Source of the DNA: a virus
Length of the DNA stretch: 58,320 nt
Strand: one strand, 5' to 3'
Virus record (IMG/VR): IMGVR_UViG_3300033149_003373
Location: 1 to 58,320 of that record
Below, piece by piece: positions 57,559 to 58,320 of the stretch. The notes under the pieces were generated by a model. That model saw only the letters and a list, made by a program, of their open reading frames with translations, made no database searches and was not told the origin of the DNA. Each line of letters begins with the position of its first letter. Position 1 is the stretch's first letter. The position numbers and the translations under genes are program-made.

Positions 57559-57750
57559 ATGATAACAAAAGAAGAATTCTTATATAATACTAAAGATGAT
57601 GAAGTCTTTTGTTTAATACATGAAGCTCTGTCAAGACTAAATGAACTTTATGCAGAAGAAGATAAAAAACCAATTACTATTTTAGATAAGGATATAAAAG
57701 TTATTTCTGAACAAATGATTACAAATATAAAAAGTCAGGTCTGGTTATAA
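57559..57750 (+). CDS. Hypothetical protein, 63 aa
   Basis: MITKEEFLYNTKDDEVFCLI followed by a helix and VISEQMITNIKSQVWL. GGTGATAAA precedes ATG. Unrecognised. Confidence 0.6.
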   Translation: MITKEEFLYNTKDDEVFCLIHEALSRLNELYAEEDKKPITILDKDIKVISEQMITNIKSQVWL

Positions 57751-57992
57751 TGAATAAATTTTATTTTAATCTTTCAACAAAAGAGAAAAAGAAATTTAGA
57801 GAAATTGTAAATGATTTAATTAAAAACAGGAAAGCACAAAGAGATATATATAATAAAAATATAATTAAATGCCTTAATGACACTATTAAACGAATGGAAG
57901 AAGTTAAACAAAGTAAATATCCATTAAGTCATATTCAGAAAGTAAATGATTCATGTTCAAAATATATAAGCAATTTTGTTAGAGGTGATTAA
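57750..57992 (+). CDS. Helical protein, 80 aa
   Basis: Charged helices (STKEKKKFREIVNDLIKNRK) and an FVRGD end, whose final codons form the GGTGAT ribosome site of the next gene. Overlaps the preceding stop by one base (TAATG). Unrecognised. Confidence 0.6.
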   Translation: MNKFYFNLSTKEKKKFREIVNDLIKNRKAQRDIYNKNIIKCLNDTIKRMEEVKQSKYPLSHIQKVNDSCSKYISNFVRGD

Positions 57993-58280
57993 ATGATAAG
58001 ATTAGAGAATTTAGGAACAGTAAACAGAAATAAAGTTATTATTGGAAACTTAACCTTATGGTTTAGTTATGAAACAATAGTAGCTTTTCAAGATGAAACA
58101 GGTTTAAAATGCAGTGAAAATATATGGAGTAGAACAACAGGAAAATTATTAAACATGATATGCGATAAAAATGAAAGAATACCAAATAAAGATTTTGAAA
58201 GAGAATTAAGACTATGTTTAATAAGACATAATTTTTATTTGGAAAAAGTTGTTGAAGAACTTCAAGAAATAGAAGCTTAA
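57993..58280 (+). CDS. Conserved phage-type hypothetical protein, 95 aa
   Basis: VIIGNLTLWFSYETIVAFQD then SENIWSRTTGKLLNMI: a G-LTLWFSYETIVAF----G----S-N-WS-TTGKHLN pattern that I recall from several phage and archaeal-virus hypotheticals. Function unknown. Its last 74 bases lie in the terminal repeat and reappear at 1-74. Confidence 0.7.
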   Translation: MIRLENLGTVNRNKVIIGNLTLWFSYETIVAFQDETGLKCSENIWSRTTGKLLNMICDKNERIPNKDFERELRLCLIRHNFYLEKVVEELQEIEA

Positions 58281-58320
58281 TTTTTTTATTTTCTTATTTT
58301 ATAATTATATATTAAAGGCG
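58207..58320. repeat. Terminal direct repeat, right copy
   Basis: Identical to 1-114; closes the circle. Confidence 0.95.

Overview
The window is best read as a complete, AT-rich tailed virus of an archaeon (Caudoviricetes-type head and tail genes), given as a circular or circularly permuted molecule. The first 114 bases are repeated exactly as the last 114, so the unique length is about 58.2 kb. Archaeal signals seen directly are: nearly every gene preceded by GGTGAT or GTGAT (complement of the archaeal 16S 3' end), TATA boxes about 25 bases ahead of leaderless ATGs, T-tract terminators, an Hjc-type resolvase, a PCNA-like protein and many tiny CxxC zinc ribbons. Secreted Asn-X-Ser/Thr-rich proteins with NNTNTTD-type Ig repeats resemble surface proteins of DPANN archaea (Woesearchaeota/Pacearchaeota); that host guess is inference. 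No DNA polymerase, primase, helicase or integrase was recognised.

Layout. (1) 56.5-58.3 kb continuing through 0.1-4.9 kb (+): a packed run of very small genes, many zinc ribbons, plus a PCNA-C-terminus-like protein. (2) 4.9-10.1 kb (+): an unusual island: a DUF6745-like protein without its usual repeats, a MoxR AAA+ ATPase, a metallopeptidase/VWA protein, and five small proteins built of four-residue repeats (xSQV), one of them a 12-bp tandem array; then two Cys-rich paralogues and a small protein resembling a portal segment. (3) 10.1-11.8 kb: an AAA ATPase, a convergent terminator, and a two-gene minus-strand regulator unit facing a divergent promoter. (4) 11.8-18.8 kb (+): accessory and DNA-binding genes (OB-like protein, membrane HExxH protein, winged-helix regulator, SWIM finger, ASCH protein). 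(5) 53.9 to 18.8 kb (-): first small regulatory and membrane genes (53.9-49.6 kb), then, from a leaderless promoter at about 49.6 kb, the virion module: Hjc, large terminase, portal, fibre, LigD-phosphoesterase-like/HTH protein, protease-scaffold-capsid polyprotein, decoration protein, secreted surface proteins, connectors, tail tube, chaperone pair, tape measure, a 1,856-residue surface protein, baseplate protein, holin-like protein and a coiled-coil HTH protein. (6) 53.9-56.5 kb: mostly non-coding, very AT-rich, with iteron-like repeats, palindromes, TATA boxes, hairpins, a tRNA-like element and four tiny genes; the likely origin and RNA region.

The two strands converge at 18.8 kb (20-bp overlap of gene ends) and diverge at about 54 kb, fitting an early/middle plus-strand programme and a late minus-strand virion operon. 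The most unusual content is the 4.9-9.8 kb island, where the repeat part of a normally single-chain family seems to have been split into a set of separate, recombining small genes around a MoxR/VWA pair. Other items worth following are genes that seem to start at ATA, CTG or ATT, an in-frame second ribosome site inside the protease-capsid fusion, and the tRNA-like RNA.
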